A stretch of 64,000 nt of DNA from an uncultured Sphingomonadaceae bacterium (GTDB lineage: Bacteria; Pseudomonadota; Alphaproteobacteria; Sphingomonadales; Sphingomonadaceae). This document shows, one piece after another, positions 35,898 through 45,783 of the stretch. The notes under the pieces are model-generated. The model did no database searches and was not told where the DNA came from. It worked only from the letters and a program-made list of their open reading frames with translations. The translations under genes and the position numbers were made by a program. Position 1 is the first letter of the stretch. Every line of letters begins with the position of its first letter. The DNA lies in assembly GCA_903871605.1 (NCBI GenBank), contig CAIQHF010000012.1, positions 124,001 through 188,000 of the forward strand. The letters run 5' to 3'.

Positions 35898-36053
35898 ATG
35901 ATGGCGACCAACAAGCCCGGCGGCGAGACCAAAACGGACGGCAGCACACGCCCGGTCGACGACCGGCAGGCGGTGAAGAACCAGAGCAGCGTCAAGCCCG
36001 AGGACTATCCGGCGCCGGCCGGCGGCTCGCCGGACCAGACGCGCAAACGCTGA
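35898..36053 (+). CDS. 51-residue hydrophilic protein
   Basis: A very polar protein with no membrane segment ([20 protein letters not shown], ending [14 protein letters not shown]). GAGGAACGG precedes the ATG-ATG start. It looks disordered and is reminiscent of small stress-type proteins, but no family is recognised. An upstream TTG at 35871 would extend it by nine residues. It ends just before the acylphosphatase gene and is probably co-transcribed. Confidence 0.6.
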   Translation: MMATNKPGGETKTDGSTRPVDDRQAVKNQSSVKPEDYPAPAGGSPDQTRKR

Positions 36054-36061
36054 GGGTCGTG

Positions 36062-36337
36062 ATGCTCTGCCATCGCCTGACGATCACCGGCCGCGTCCAG
36101 AACGTCTGGTATCGCGACTGGCTCACCGAGCAGGCGCGGGCTCTCGGCGTCACCGGATGGGTGCGCAACCGCGCCGACGGCAGCGTCGAGGCGGTCGTCG
36201 CAGGATCGAGCGACATGATCGCGGCGATCGTCGCCAGGGCGCGGCAGGGCTCGCCCGCGTCGCGCGTCGCGGACGTTTCGATCGAGCCGCTGGACGCACA
36301 GATCTTCGACGGCTTCGAAAAGCGGCCGACGGCATGA
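36062..36337 (+). CDS. acyP: Acylphosphatase
   Basis: A 91-residue acylphosphatase hydrolysing carboxyl-phosphate bonds. The signature ITGRVQNVWYRDWL holds the phosphate-binding loop and Arg; the catalytic Asn is in VTGWVRNRADGSVE. The usual GRVQGV is GRVQNV here. GAGGG lies five bases before the ATG at 36062, so this start is preferred over the GTG at 36059. Cytosolic. Confidence 0.92.
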   Translation: MLCHRLTITGRVQNVWYRDWLTEQARALGVTGWVRNRADGSVEAVVAGSSDMIAAIVARARQGSPASRVADVSIEPLDAQIFDGFEKRPTA

Positions 36338-36361
36338 GGCATCGCGCGCCCGCGTAGCCGC

Positions 36362-36802
36362 TCAGTCCGTCGGCGCCGGCTTGCCCTCGGTCTGTTCGCG
36401 CACCGTGCGGCCCGAGATGACCGTCTCGACGGAAAAGGCCAGCAGCGCGAGCGTCGAGCAGATCACCGCGCCGCCGAACAGCGAGAAGAGCAGCGTCGCC
36501 GCCGCCGCATTGCGCAGTGCGCCGATGAACAAGGTGAGCGCGGCAGCGCAGGTCAGCCCGCCTGCCAGCGAGGCGAGCAGCACCGCGGCATCGAGAAAGC
36601 GCGAACGCAGCCGCAGCCGCCGCAACTGGATACGGTGCGCGACCGGATCGTGGCGCAGCCCGGCCACCCGGTCCGCGACGCGCCCCAGTCGCGCCGAGAA
36701 CACGTTGAGCAGCGAGGCGACGCCGGTGAGCAGAAAGATCGGGGTCAGCGCGAGCTGGACGACATGCGCGGCGCCGTTGAGGTCGATCGCCGGCATCGCC
36801 AT
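36362..36802 (-). CDS. DUF2721 family membrane protein
   Basis: A 146-residue protein with three membrane segments (LALTPIFLLTGVASLLNVF, AAVLLASLAGGLTCAAAL, TLLFSLFGGAVICSTLALLAF) and the charged loop RLGRVADRVAGL typical of DUF2721. Function unknown. The ATG shares one base with the YceD stop (TAATG), making it the last gene of a three-gene operon. Confidence 0.87.
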   Translation of the reverse strand: MAMPAIDLNGAAHVVQLALTPIFLLTGVASLLNVFSARLGRVADRVAGLRHDPVAHRIQLRRLRLRSRFLDAAVLLASLAGGLTCAAALTLFIGALRNAAAATLLFSLFGGAVICSTLALLAFSVETVISGRTVREQTEGKPAPTD

Positions 36803-37338
36803 TAATCGCCGGCTGGTCGCTTGAGTGCCGCGAACGGGCTGGCGGCGACGCGCGCAGCCTCCGCCTCCTCCTCGGTCAGCACGCCGGCGGCGCGCAGATA
36901 CATGTCGGCGTCGGCGACGCGCGGGAAGGGATCGAGCGCCAGCGCAAAGCTCTGCGCCACCGCCTCGCCGAGATCGACCGCATTGCCCTCATAGGCGATC
37001 ACGTCGAGATCGTCCTCGTCGAGCTCGAGTTCCTCGGGGCGGCCTTCGCCGGCAGGCTCGAAGCGCAGCGCGAACGGCTCGTCGATCCGCGCGGGCACGG
37101 GCTCGCCGGTGGCGACGCAGCGCTGCGTCGCGGTCGCGCGCAGCCGCCCTGCGACGATCACCGTCTCGCCGTCGCGCTTGAGCGTCGCATCGGCCTCGAG
37201 CAGCGCGATGCCCGGCAGCGCGAAGCGCTCGGCAAGCGCCGCGCGTTCGCCGTCTCCGGCCGCGATATGCAGGTCGAAAGCGCCCTCGCCGATCATGTCG
37301 AGCCGCACCGGCCGCGAGAATTCCGGCGTCGCGCTCAT
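36802..37338 (-). CDS. YceD family protein (DUF177)
   Basis: A 178-residue DUF177 protein, with TQRCVATGEPVPARIDEPF and the acidic ELELDEDDLDVIAYEGNAVDLGEAV block that marks the family. In many bacteria YceD precedes rpmF and is linked to 23S rRNA accumulation; rpmF is not here. The ATG overlaps the stop of the cytochrome chaperone gene (ATGA). Confidence 0.88.
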   Translation of the reverse strand: MSATPEFSRPVRLDMIGEGAFDLHIAAGDGERAALAERFALPGIALLEADATLKRDGETVIVAGRLRATATQRCVATGEPVPARIDEPFALRFEPAGEGRPEELELDEDDLDVIAYEGNAVDLGEAVAQSFALALDPFPRVADADMYLRAAGVLTEEEAEAARVAASPFAALKRPAGD

Positions 37339-37856
37339 CCGATATCGCCCGCCAGCAGGGCGGGCAGGCCGTGCGAATCGAGACTGGCGGCGAAGCGGCG
37401 GAGCTGCCCCTCGACATGCGCGCTCGCGCCCGGCGGCACCGTGGCACCGCGATGGATGTTGCGGTCGATCGCCCCGGCCAGATCGCCGTCCGGCGCCAGG
37501 CCGGCGCGATAGGCGGCCAGACGCCCGCCGAGCTGGCTCATCATGCGACCGACATGCTTGCCCACGACGAGATCGCCGATGCCGCGCTGCCGCAGCTGGC
37601 CATCCATGTCGCTGACGAACAATTCGGTCAGCCGCGCCGATGGCCCGCGCGCCGGCGCGCCGAGCGATTCGAGCCGTAGCAGCACCAGCGCCAAGACGCT
37701 CGACACCATGTCGAATCGCCCGTCGAACGTATCGGCGACGGCACCCTCGACATACCAATGCGGCCGCCGCGCCACCGCGACGATCGCCGCGTACAACGGC
37801 GCGAGCCCGCCTGCATCGTCGCGGGCGCCGAGCATGCGTTTGAGCAGCGTGACCAA
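37335..37856 (-). CDS. Ubiquinol-cytochrome c chaperone family protein (CBP3-like)
   Basis: A 173-residue protein of the CBP3/UQCC1 family, which assists cytochrome b in bc1 complex assembly. Recognised from APLYAAIVAVARRPHWYVEG, DTFDGRFDMVSSVLALVLLRL, LFVSDMDGQLRQRGIGDLVVGKHV and MMSQLGGRLAAYRAGL. TTG at 37856 is preferred because AGGAGAG lies nine bases upstream. First gene of the operon with yceD and DUF2721, divergent from bamE. Confidence 0.88.
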   Translation of the reverse strand: MVTLLKRMLGARDDAGGLAPLYAAIVAVARRPHWYVEGAVADTFDGRFDMVSSVLALVLLRLESLGAPARGPSARLTELFVSDMDGQLRQRGIGDLVVGKHVGRMMSQLGGRLAAYRAGLAPDGDLAGAIDRNIHRGATVPPGASAHVEGQLRRFAASLDSHGLPALLAGDIG

Positions 37857-37990
37857 ATTGCCTGTCTCTCCTGACCCCAAGCGCCTTGTGCGGCGCGGGC
37901 GCACGGCATATTGAGCGGCGGGAGCGCCGATGCAATGGCGTTCGAGTTCAGGCCGGGGCGGGGCGTCCGGGTTTTTCTAAGGAGATACGG

Positions 37991-38491
37991 ATGACGGCCA
38001 GCATGCGTCGCGCGGGGGTTGCCGCCACGGCCGCCCTGGCGCTGGCCGTAGGGCTTTCGGGGTGCGCGCGGATCCGCGACCATCAGGGCTATGTCATCGA
38101 CCGGACGCTGGTCGCCTCGGTGCAGCCGGGCGTCGACAACCGCGACTCGGTCCGCAGCACGCTGGGCGACCCGAGCCTTGCCGGTGAATTCGACGACAGC
38201 ACCTGGTATTATTGGTCGCGCTCCACCAAGCAATTCTCCTTTGCGACGCCCAAGCCCGTCAACCAGCTGCTGCTTGCGGTGCATTTCGATCGGTCGGGAA
38301 CGGTGACCAGCGTCGAGCATACCGGGCTGGAGACGGTCGTGCCGATCCATCCCGCCCCCGGCAAGACGCCGACGCTGGGCCGCACGCGCAGCCTGTTCCA
38401 GGAGTTGTTCGGCAATATCGGCGCCGTCGGCGGTGCCGCGGTCGGAGGCCCGACCGCGGACAATCCAAACGGCGGCAGCGGTACACCCTAA
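37991..38491 (+). CDS. bamE: Outer membrane protein assembly factor BamE (SmpA/OmlA)
   Basis: A 166-residue lipoprotein with a signal ending in lipobox LSGC. The conserved SmpA/OmlA region is GYVIDRTLVASVQPGVDNRDSVRSTLGDPSL and the WYYWSR segment. BamE stabilises the BAM complex that inserts beta-barrel proteins. AAGGAGATACGG is a strong ribosome-binding site for ATG 37991. The Gly-rich tail (GGAAVGGPTADNPNGG) is longer than in enterobacteria. The next gene starts five bases after the stop. Confidence 0.9.
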   Translation: MTASMRRAGVAATAALALAVGLSGCARIRDHQGYVIDRTLVASVQPGVDNRDSVRSTLGDPSLAGEFDDSTWYYWSRSTKQFSFATPKPVNQLLLAVHFDRSGTVTSVEHTGLETVVPIHPAPGKTPTLGRTRSLFQELFGNIGAVGGAAVGGPTADNPNGGSGTP

Positions 38492-38496
38492 CCGCG

Positions 38497-40488
38497 ATGA
38501 CGGCCGACGGGCCTTTCACCGAGGCGGCGCGCCTTGCCGCGCTGCGCGAGCTCGATCTGCTCGACACCGTGCCCGAGGCGGGGTTCGACGACATCGTCGC
38601 GATCGCGCAGGCGGTCACCGGCGCGCCCACCGCGCTCGTCAGCCTCGTCGACGCCGATCGGCAATGGTTCAAGGCGCGGATCGGCATCGACGTCTGCGAG
38701 ACGCCGCGATCGGTCGCCTTCTGCGATCTCACGATCCGCGACCATGCCGTGCTGGTGACGCTCGACGCGTCGCGCGATCCGCGTTTCCAGGACAATCCGC
38801 TGGTCACCGGCGATCCGCACATCCGCTTCTACGCCGGCGCGCCGATTCACACCGCGGACGGCCACGCGATCGGCACGGTCTGCGTGCTCGACACGCAGCC
38901 GCGCGACCGCTTCGACGACAGCGCGGCGCTTGCCGCGATCGCGCGTCAGGCCGCGACGCTGATCGAGTTGCGGCGGATCGCGCGGCTGGGCGCCGTGGTC
39001 CGCGCGGATGCGGTGCGCGATCGCGACCGGCTATGGACGCTGACGCATGACCTGATCCTCGTCTGCGATCTCGACAGCCGCGTGATCACCGCCAATCCCG
39101 CCTGGCAGGAGGTGTTCGGCGCGTTGACCGAGACCGCGCCGGTTCACATGTTCCATTTCCTCGCCGATCCGAGCACGCGGCCGCTGCTTCACACGATCGC
39201 CGACGGGCAGACCGTTCCGATCACGCGCGAATATCACGACCGCATGGGCGCGCCGCGCGTGATCAGCTGGACGCTGCGCCGCGAGGGGCTGCTCGTCTAT
39301 GCGATCGGCCGCGACGATACCGCGCTGCGCTCCGCCGAGATCGACCTGATGCAGGCGCAGAAGATGGAGTCGCTCGGCCAGCTCACCGGCGGCATCGCGC
39401 ACGACTTCAACAATCTGCTGACGATCATCGTCGGCAATCTCGACATCGCCGGCCGCCGTCTCAAGCTCGGCGACGTGCCGCGCGTCGAGCGCGCGCTGGC
39501 CGAGGCCGGCGAAGGCGCCGCGCGCGCCGCGACGCTGACCGAGCGGCTGCTCGCCTTCGCCCGGCGCCAGCGACTGGCGCCACGTGCCGCCGATCTGACG
39601 CTGATGCTCGGCGGGATGCGGACGCTGATCGAGCGCGCGACCAGCGACATGGTGATGGTCGAAATCCTCGTCGAGCCCGATACATGGCCGGTCGAGATCG
39701 ACGTCAACCAGCTCGAAAATGCGATCCTCAATCTCGCCGTCAACGCGCGCGACGCGATGGCCGGCGATCCGAACGGCGGCAGGCTGGCGATCCGGCTGGG
39801 CAATGTGGCGATCGAGCCGCGCGAGGCGGCGCGTCAGGGCGTCACGCCCGGTGACTTCGTGCGGCTCAGCGTCGCCGACTGCGGGCGCGGCATGACCGAG
39901 GAGGTGCGCGCGCGCGCCTTCGAACCCTTCTTCACCACCAAGGGCGTGGGCCGCGGCACCGGGCTGGGCTTGAGCCAGGTCCATGGTTTCATCCGGCAGT
40001 CGGGTGGCTTCGTGACGATCGATACGCAGCCGGGAGAAGGCACCGCGGTGCATCTCTGGCTCCCGCGCACGCTCGAAATGCCGCGCGTGCCCGAGGCGGT
40101 CCGCGAGACGATCGCCGAGGCGCACAGCCCCGCCGCCAGCGTGATGGTCGTCGAGGACAATGACGCGCTGCGCGAACTCGTCGTCGAGACGCTGCGCGAC
40201 GCGGGCTACCGCGTGATCGAGGCGCATGACGGGCGCGCCGCGCTGTCGCTGTTCGCACGGCAGAGCACCGCGCCCGATCTGGTCCTCTCGGACGTGATGA
40301 TGCCCGGGCTCGACGGCTTCGCGCTGTCCGCCGAGATCACCGCACGCGCGCCCGCCACGCGCGTGCTGCTGATGAGCGGCTATGCCGGCACGGATGCACC
40401 CTCGCGCGCGGGCGCCGAGCCGCTGTTGGTCAAGCCGTTCGCGCCCGATATGCTGCTCCAGCGGGTGCGCGGCCTGCTCGACGCCTAG
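38497..40488 (+). CDS. Hybrid sensor histidine kinase (GAF-PAS-HisKA-HATPase-REC)
   Basis: A 663-residue soluble kinase: GAF domain (about 20-160), a short PAS-like domain (about 175-285), the H-box SLGQLTGGIAHDFNNLL with phosphoacceptor His302, the ATPase domain (NAILNLAVNARDAM, GRGTGLGLSQVHGF) and a C-terminal receiver with acceptor Asp599 in LVLSDVMMPGLDGF. No membrane segment, so a cytosolic signal is sensed. No DNA-binding response regulator is adjacent. ATG 38497 follows the bamE stop by five bases. The 3' end overlaps the convergent maeB stop. Confidence 0.92.
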   Translation: MTADGPFTEAARLAALRELDLLDTVPEAGFDDIVAIAQAVTGAPTALVSLVDADRQWFKARIGIDVCETPRSVAFCDLTIRDHAVLVTLDASRDPRFQDNPLVTGDPHIRFYAGAPIHTADGHAIGTVCVLDTQPRDRFDDSAALAAIARQAATLIELRRIARLGAVVRADAVRDRDRLWTLTHDLILVCDLDSRVITANPAWQEVFGALTETAPVHMFHFLADPSTRPLLHTIADGQTVPITREYHDRMGAPRVISWTLRREGLLVYAIGRDDTALRSAEIDLMQAQKMESLGQLTGGIAHDFNNLLTIIVGNLDIAGRRLKLGDVPRVERALAEAGEGAARAATLTERLLAFARRQRLAPRAADLTLMLGGMRTLIERATSDMVMVEILVEPDTWPVEIDVNQLENAILNLAVNARDAMAGDPNGGRLAIRLGNVAIEPREAARQGVTPGDFVRLSVADCGRGMTEEVRARAFEPFFTTKGVGRGTGLGLSQVHGFIRQSGGFVTIDTQPGEGTAVHLWLPRTLEMPRVPEAVRETIAEAHSPAASVMVVEDNDALRELVVETLRDAGYRVIEAHDGRAALSLFARQSTAPDLVLSDVMMPGLDGFALSAEITARAPATRVLLMSGYAGTDAPSRAGAEPLLVKPFAPDMLLQRVRGLLDA

Positions 40489-42734
40489 CGCGCGATCCCG
40501 GCCGCGGCGAGCACCGCCAGCGTCACCAGTTCGGACGCGGTCGAGGTCATCGCCGCAATCTGCACGGGCTTCTCCATGTTGATCAGCATCGGCCCGATCA
40601 TTGCGTCCCCGCCAAGCTCCTTGAGCAGCTTGGCCGACAGATTGGCCGATTGCAGCCCCGGCATCACCAGCACATTGGCAGGGCCCGACAGGCGACTGAA
40701 CGGATAGCGCTTCGCCGCTTCCCGGTTGAGCGCGACGTCGGGCGCCATCTCGCCCTCATATTCGAATTCGACGCCGCGCTGGTCGAGCACCGCGACCGCG
40801 TCGCGGATGTTGCCCAGCCAATTGCCCGTCGGATTGCCGAAGGTCGAATAGGACAGGAAGGCAACGCGCGGAACGTGACCCATGCGCTTGGCGACCTCGG
40901 CGGTCTGCTCGGCGATGTCGGCGAGTTGCTCCGGCGACGGCCGTTCGTTGACCGTGGTGTCGGCGATGAACACGCTGTGATTGCGCCCGACCAGCAGATG
41001 GATGCCGAACGGCGTGTGACCCGTGGCCGGGTCCAGCACCCGCAGCAGCTCGATCATCGTCTGCCGGAACGGGCGGGTGATGCCGGTGACCATCACATCC
41101 GCTTCACCCATGGCGAGGAGGAGCGCGCCGAAGATGTTGCGATCGCGGTTGACCATCCGCTCGACGTCGCGGCGCATCAGCCCCTTGCGCTTGAGCCGAT
41201 CGTAAAGCTTCTCGACCATCTGCGGCACGAGCGGCGAATGGCGCGCATTGTGGAGCTCGTATCCCGACGGATCGGCGACGCCGAGCTTGGCGAGCATGTC
41301 GCGCGTCTCGTCGACGCCGACCAGCACCGGCGTGCCGTAGCCGCCCTCCTTGAATGCGATCGCCGCGCGCAGCACGACCTCTTCCTCGGCTTCGGCGAAC
41401 AGGACGCGCTTGGGCCGGGCCCGCGCCAGCTCATAGGCGGAGGCCAGCACCGCGGTGGTCGGGTTGAGCCGGCCGCGCAGCGTCTCGCGATAGGCCGCCA
41501 TGTCCGCGATCGGCTTGAGCGCGACACCCGAATCCATCGCCGCCTGCGCCACGGCGACCGGGATCATCTCGATCAGGCGCGGGTCGAAAGGCGCGGGAAT
41601 GATGTAGTCGGGCCCGAATTTGTGCGCGACGCCATAGGCCGCGGCGACCTCCTCGGGCACCTGCTGGCGCGCGAGATCGGCAAGCGCATGCGCGGCCGCG
41701 ACCTTCATCTCCTCGTTGATCGTCGTCGCGCGCACGTCGAGCGCACCGCGGAAGATGAACGGGAAGCCCAGCACATTGTTGACCTGGTTGGGATAGTCCG
41801 AGCGGCCGGTCGCGACGATCGCGTCGGGCACCGCGGCATGCGCGTCGGCGGGGGTGATCTCGGGATCGGGATTGGCCATCGCGAAGATGATCGGTCGCGG
41901 CGCCATCGTCTTGACCATGTCGGGCGTCAGCGCACCCTTGACCGAGAGACCGAGAAACACATCGGCGCCCTGCATCGCCTCGGCGAGCGTGCGGGCGTCG
42001 GTATCGGCGGCGTGCGCCGACTTCCACTGGTTCATCCCCTCGGTGCGGCCGCGATAGATGACCCCCTTGGAATCGCACATAATGACGTGCCGGACGCCCA
42101 GCGCCTTGGCGAGCTCGGTGCAAGAGATCGAGGCGGCGCCGGCGCCGTTGACGACGACCTTCATGTCCTCGAAGCGCCGGCCGGTCAGGTGCGCGGCATT
42201 GATCAGCCCTGCGGCCGAGATGATCGCGGTGCCGTGCTGGTCGTCGTGGAAGACCGGGATGTTCATCCGCTCGCGCAGCGTCTGCTCGATCACGAAGCAT
42301 TCGGGCGCCTTGATGTCCTCGAGGTTGATGCCGCCGAAGCTCGGCTCCATCAGCTCGACCGCGTCGATGAAGCGGTCGACGTCTTCGGTGGCAAGCTCGA
42401 GGTCGATCGAATCGACGTCGGCAAAGCGCTTGAACAGCACCGCCTTGCCCTCCATCACCGGCTTGGAGGCGAGCGCGCCGAGATTGCCGAGCCCCAGGAT
42501 CGCGGTGCCGTTGGTGATCACCGCGACGAGATTGCCCTTGGCGGTATAGTCATAAGCGAGCGACGGATCGGCGGCGATCGCCTTGACCGGCACGGCGACG
42601 CCGGGCGAATAAGCGAGCGCGAGATCGCGCTGCGTCGCCATCGGCTTGGTCGCGACGATCTCGATCTTGCCCGGACGCCCCTGCGAATGAAAGTCGAGCG
42701 CCTCGCGATCCGAAAATTGCAGCCGGTCGGGCAT
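40485..42734 (-). CDS. maeB: NADP-dependent malic enzyme with phosphotransacetylase-like domain
   Basis: A 749-residue fusion. Residues 1-430 are malic enzyme (SPGVAVPVKAIA, CFVIEQTLRERMNIPVFHDDQHGTA, NGAGAASISC); residues 440-749 are a PTA-like domain (DVMVTGITRPFRQTM, GPANVLVMPGLQSANLSAKL), thought to be regulatory through acetyl-CoA. It decarboxylates malate to pyruvate with NADPH formation. The length is standard for MaeB. It is a single gene, divergent from mutS and overlapping the kinase stop by four bases. Confidence 0.96.
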   Translation of the reverse strand: MPDRLQFSDREALDFHSQGRPGKIEIVATKPMATQRDLALAYSPGVAVPVKAIAADPSLAYDYTAKGNLVAVITNGTAILGLGNLGALASKPVMEGKAVLFKRFADVDSIDLELATEDVDRFIDAVELMEPSFGGINLEDIKAPECFVIEQTLRERMNIPVFHDDQHGTAIISAAGLINAAHLTGRRFEDMKVVVNGAGAASISCTELAKALGVRHVIMCDSKGVIYRGRTEGMNQWKSAHAADTDARTLAEAMQGADVFLGLSVKGALTPDMVKTMAPRPIIFAMANPDPEITPADAHAAVPDAIVATGRSDYPNQVNNVLGFPFIFRGALDVRATTINEEMKVAAAHALADLARQQVPEEVAAAYGVAHKFGPDYIIPAPFDPRLIEMIPVAVAQAAMDSGVALKPIADMAAYRETLRGRLNPTTAVLASAYELARARPKRVLFAEAEEEVVLRAAIAFKEGGYGTPVLVGVDETRDMLAKLGVADPSGYELHNARHSPLVPQMVEKLYDRLKRKGLMRRDVERMVNRDRNIFGALLLAMGEADVMVTGITRPFRQTMIELLRVLDPATGHTPFGIHLLVGRNHSVFIADTTVNERPSPEQLADIAEQTAEVAKRMGHVPRVAFLSYSTFGNPTGNWLGNIRDAVAVLDQRGVEFEYEGEMAPDVALNREAAKRYPFSRLSGPANVLVMPGLQSANLSAKLLKELGGDAMIGPMLINMEKPVQIAAMTSTASELVTLAVLAAAGIAR

Positions 42735-42831
42735 CAGTCTCTCCGCCTATTCGTTTCGCTGCCCATGCGACATGAGGCTGGCAGGGGCAAGGTGCTAGCC
42801 GCGCCCGGCCAAAGCCGGTAGCAGGCGGGTC

Positions 42832-45446
<2,615 letters not shown>

Positions 45447-45450
<4 letters not shown>

Positions 45451-45653
45451 AGATCAGCGCGCGCAACCAGATCCCGGGGACGGTGGTCGAGATCATCCCC
45501 GGCGCGGTCAACGGCAGCATCAAGGTCGATATCGGCGGCGGGGTGATCGTCACCTCGAACATCACCGAAGAGGCGATCGCCGATCTTGGGCTCGCCGTCG
45601 GTGATCTCGTCACGGTGATCATCAAGGCGAGCGACGTGCTGATCGGGAAATAG
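45447..45653 (+). CDS. Molybdopterin-binding (Mop/TOBE) protein
   Basis: A 68-residue single TOBE domain: MKISARNQIPGTVVEIIPGA and VNGSIKVDIGGGVIVTSNIT with EEAIADLGLAVGDLVTVIIKASDVLIGK. Such Mop proteins bind molybdate as hexamers for storage or homeostasis. Its ATG lies inside the mutS stop (ATGA), an unexpected pairing with mismatch repair. No modABC or moa genes are near. Confidence 0.9.
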
Positions 45654-45665
45654 TTTTCTCCCCTT

Positions 45666-45757
45666 CGTCATCCCGAACCTGGTTCGGGATCCAGACGCGC
45701 AATCTCACGCCTTCGGGCGCTGCGCGTCTGGACCGTGACCTTCGTCAGGATGACCAA
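45666..45757. repeat. Dispersed palindromic repeat, family B
   Basis: Begins CGTCATCCCGAACCTGGTTCGGGATCCAGA and ends CCTTCGTCAGGATGACC, with internal GACGCGCA/TGCGCGTC pairing. It fills the mop-glnD gap. Confidence 0.85.
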
Positions 45758-45783
45758 GTCTGGCCACTGGCGCTTAACCATCC

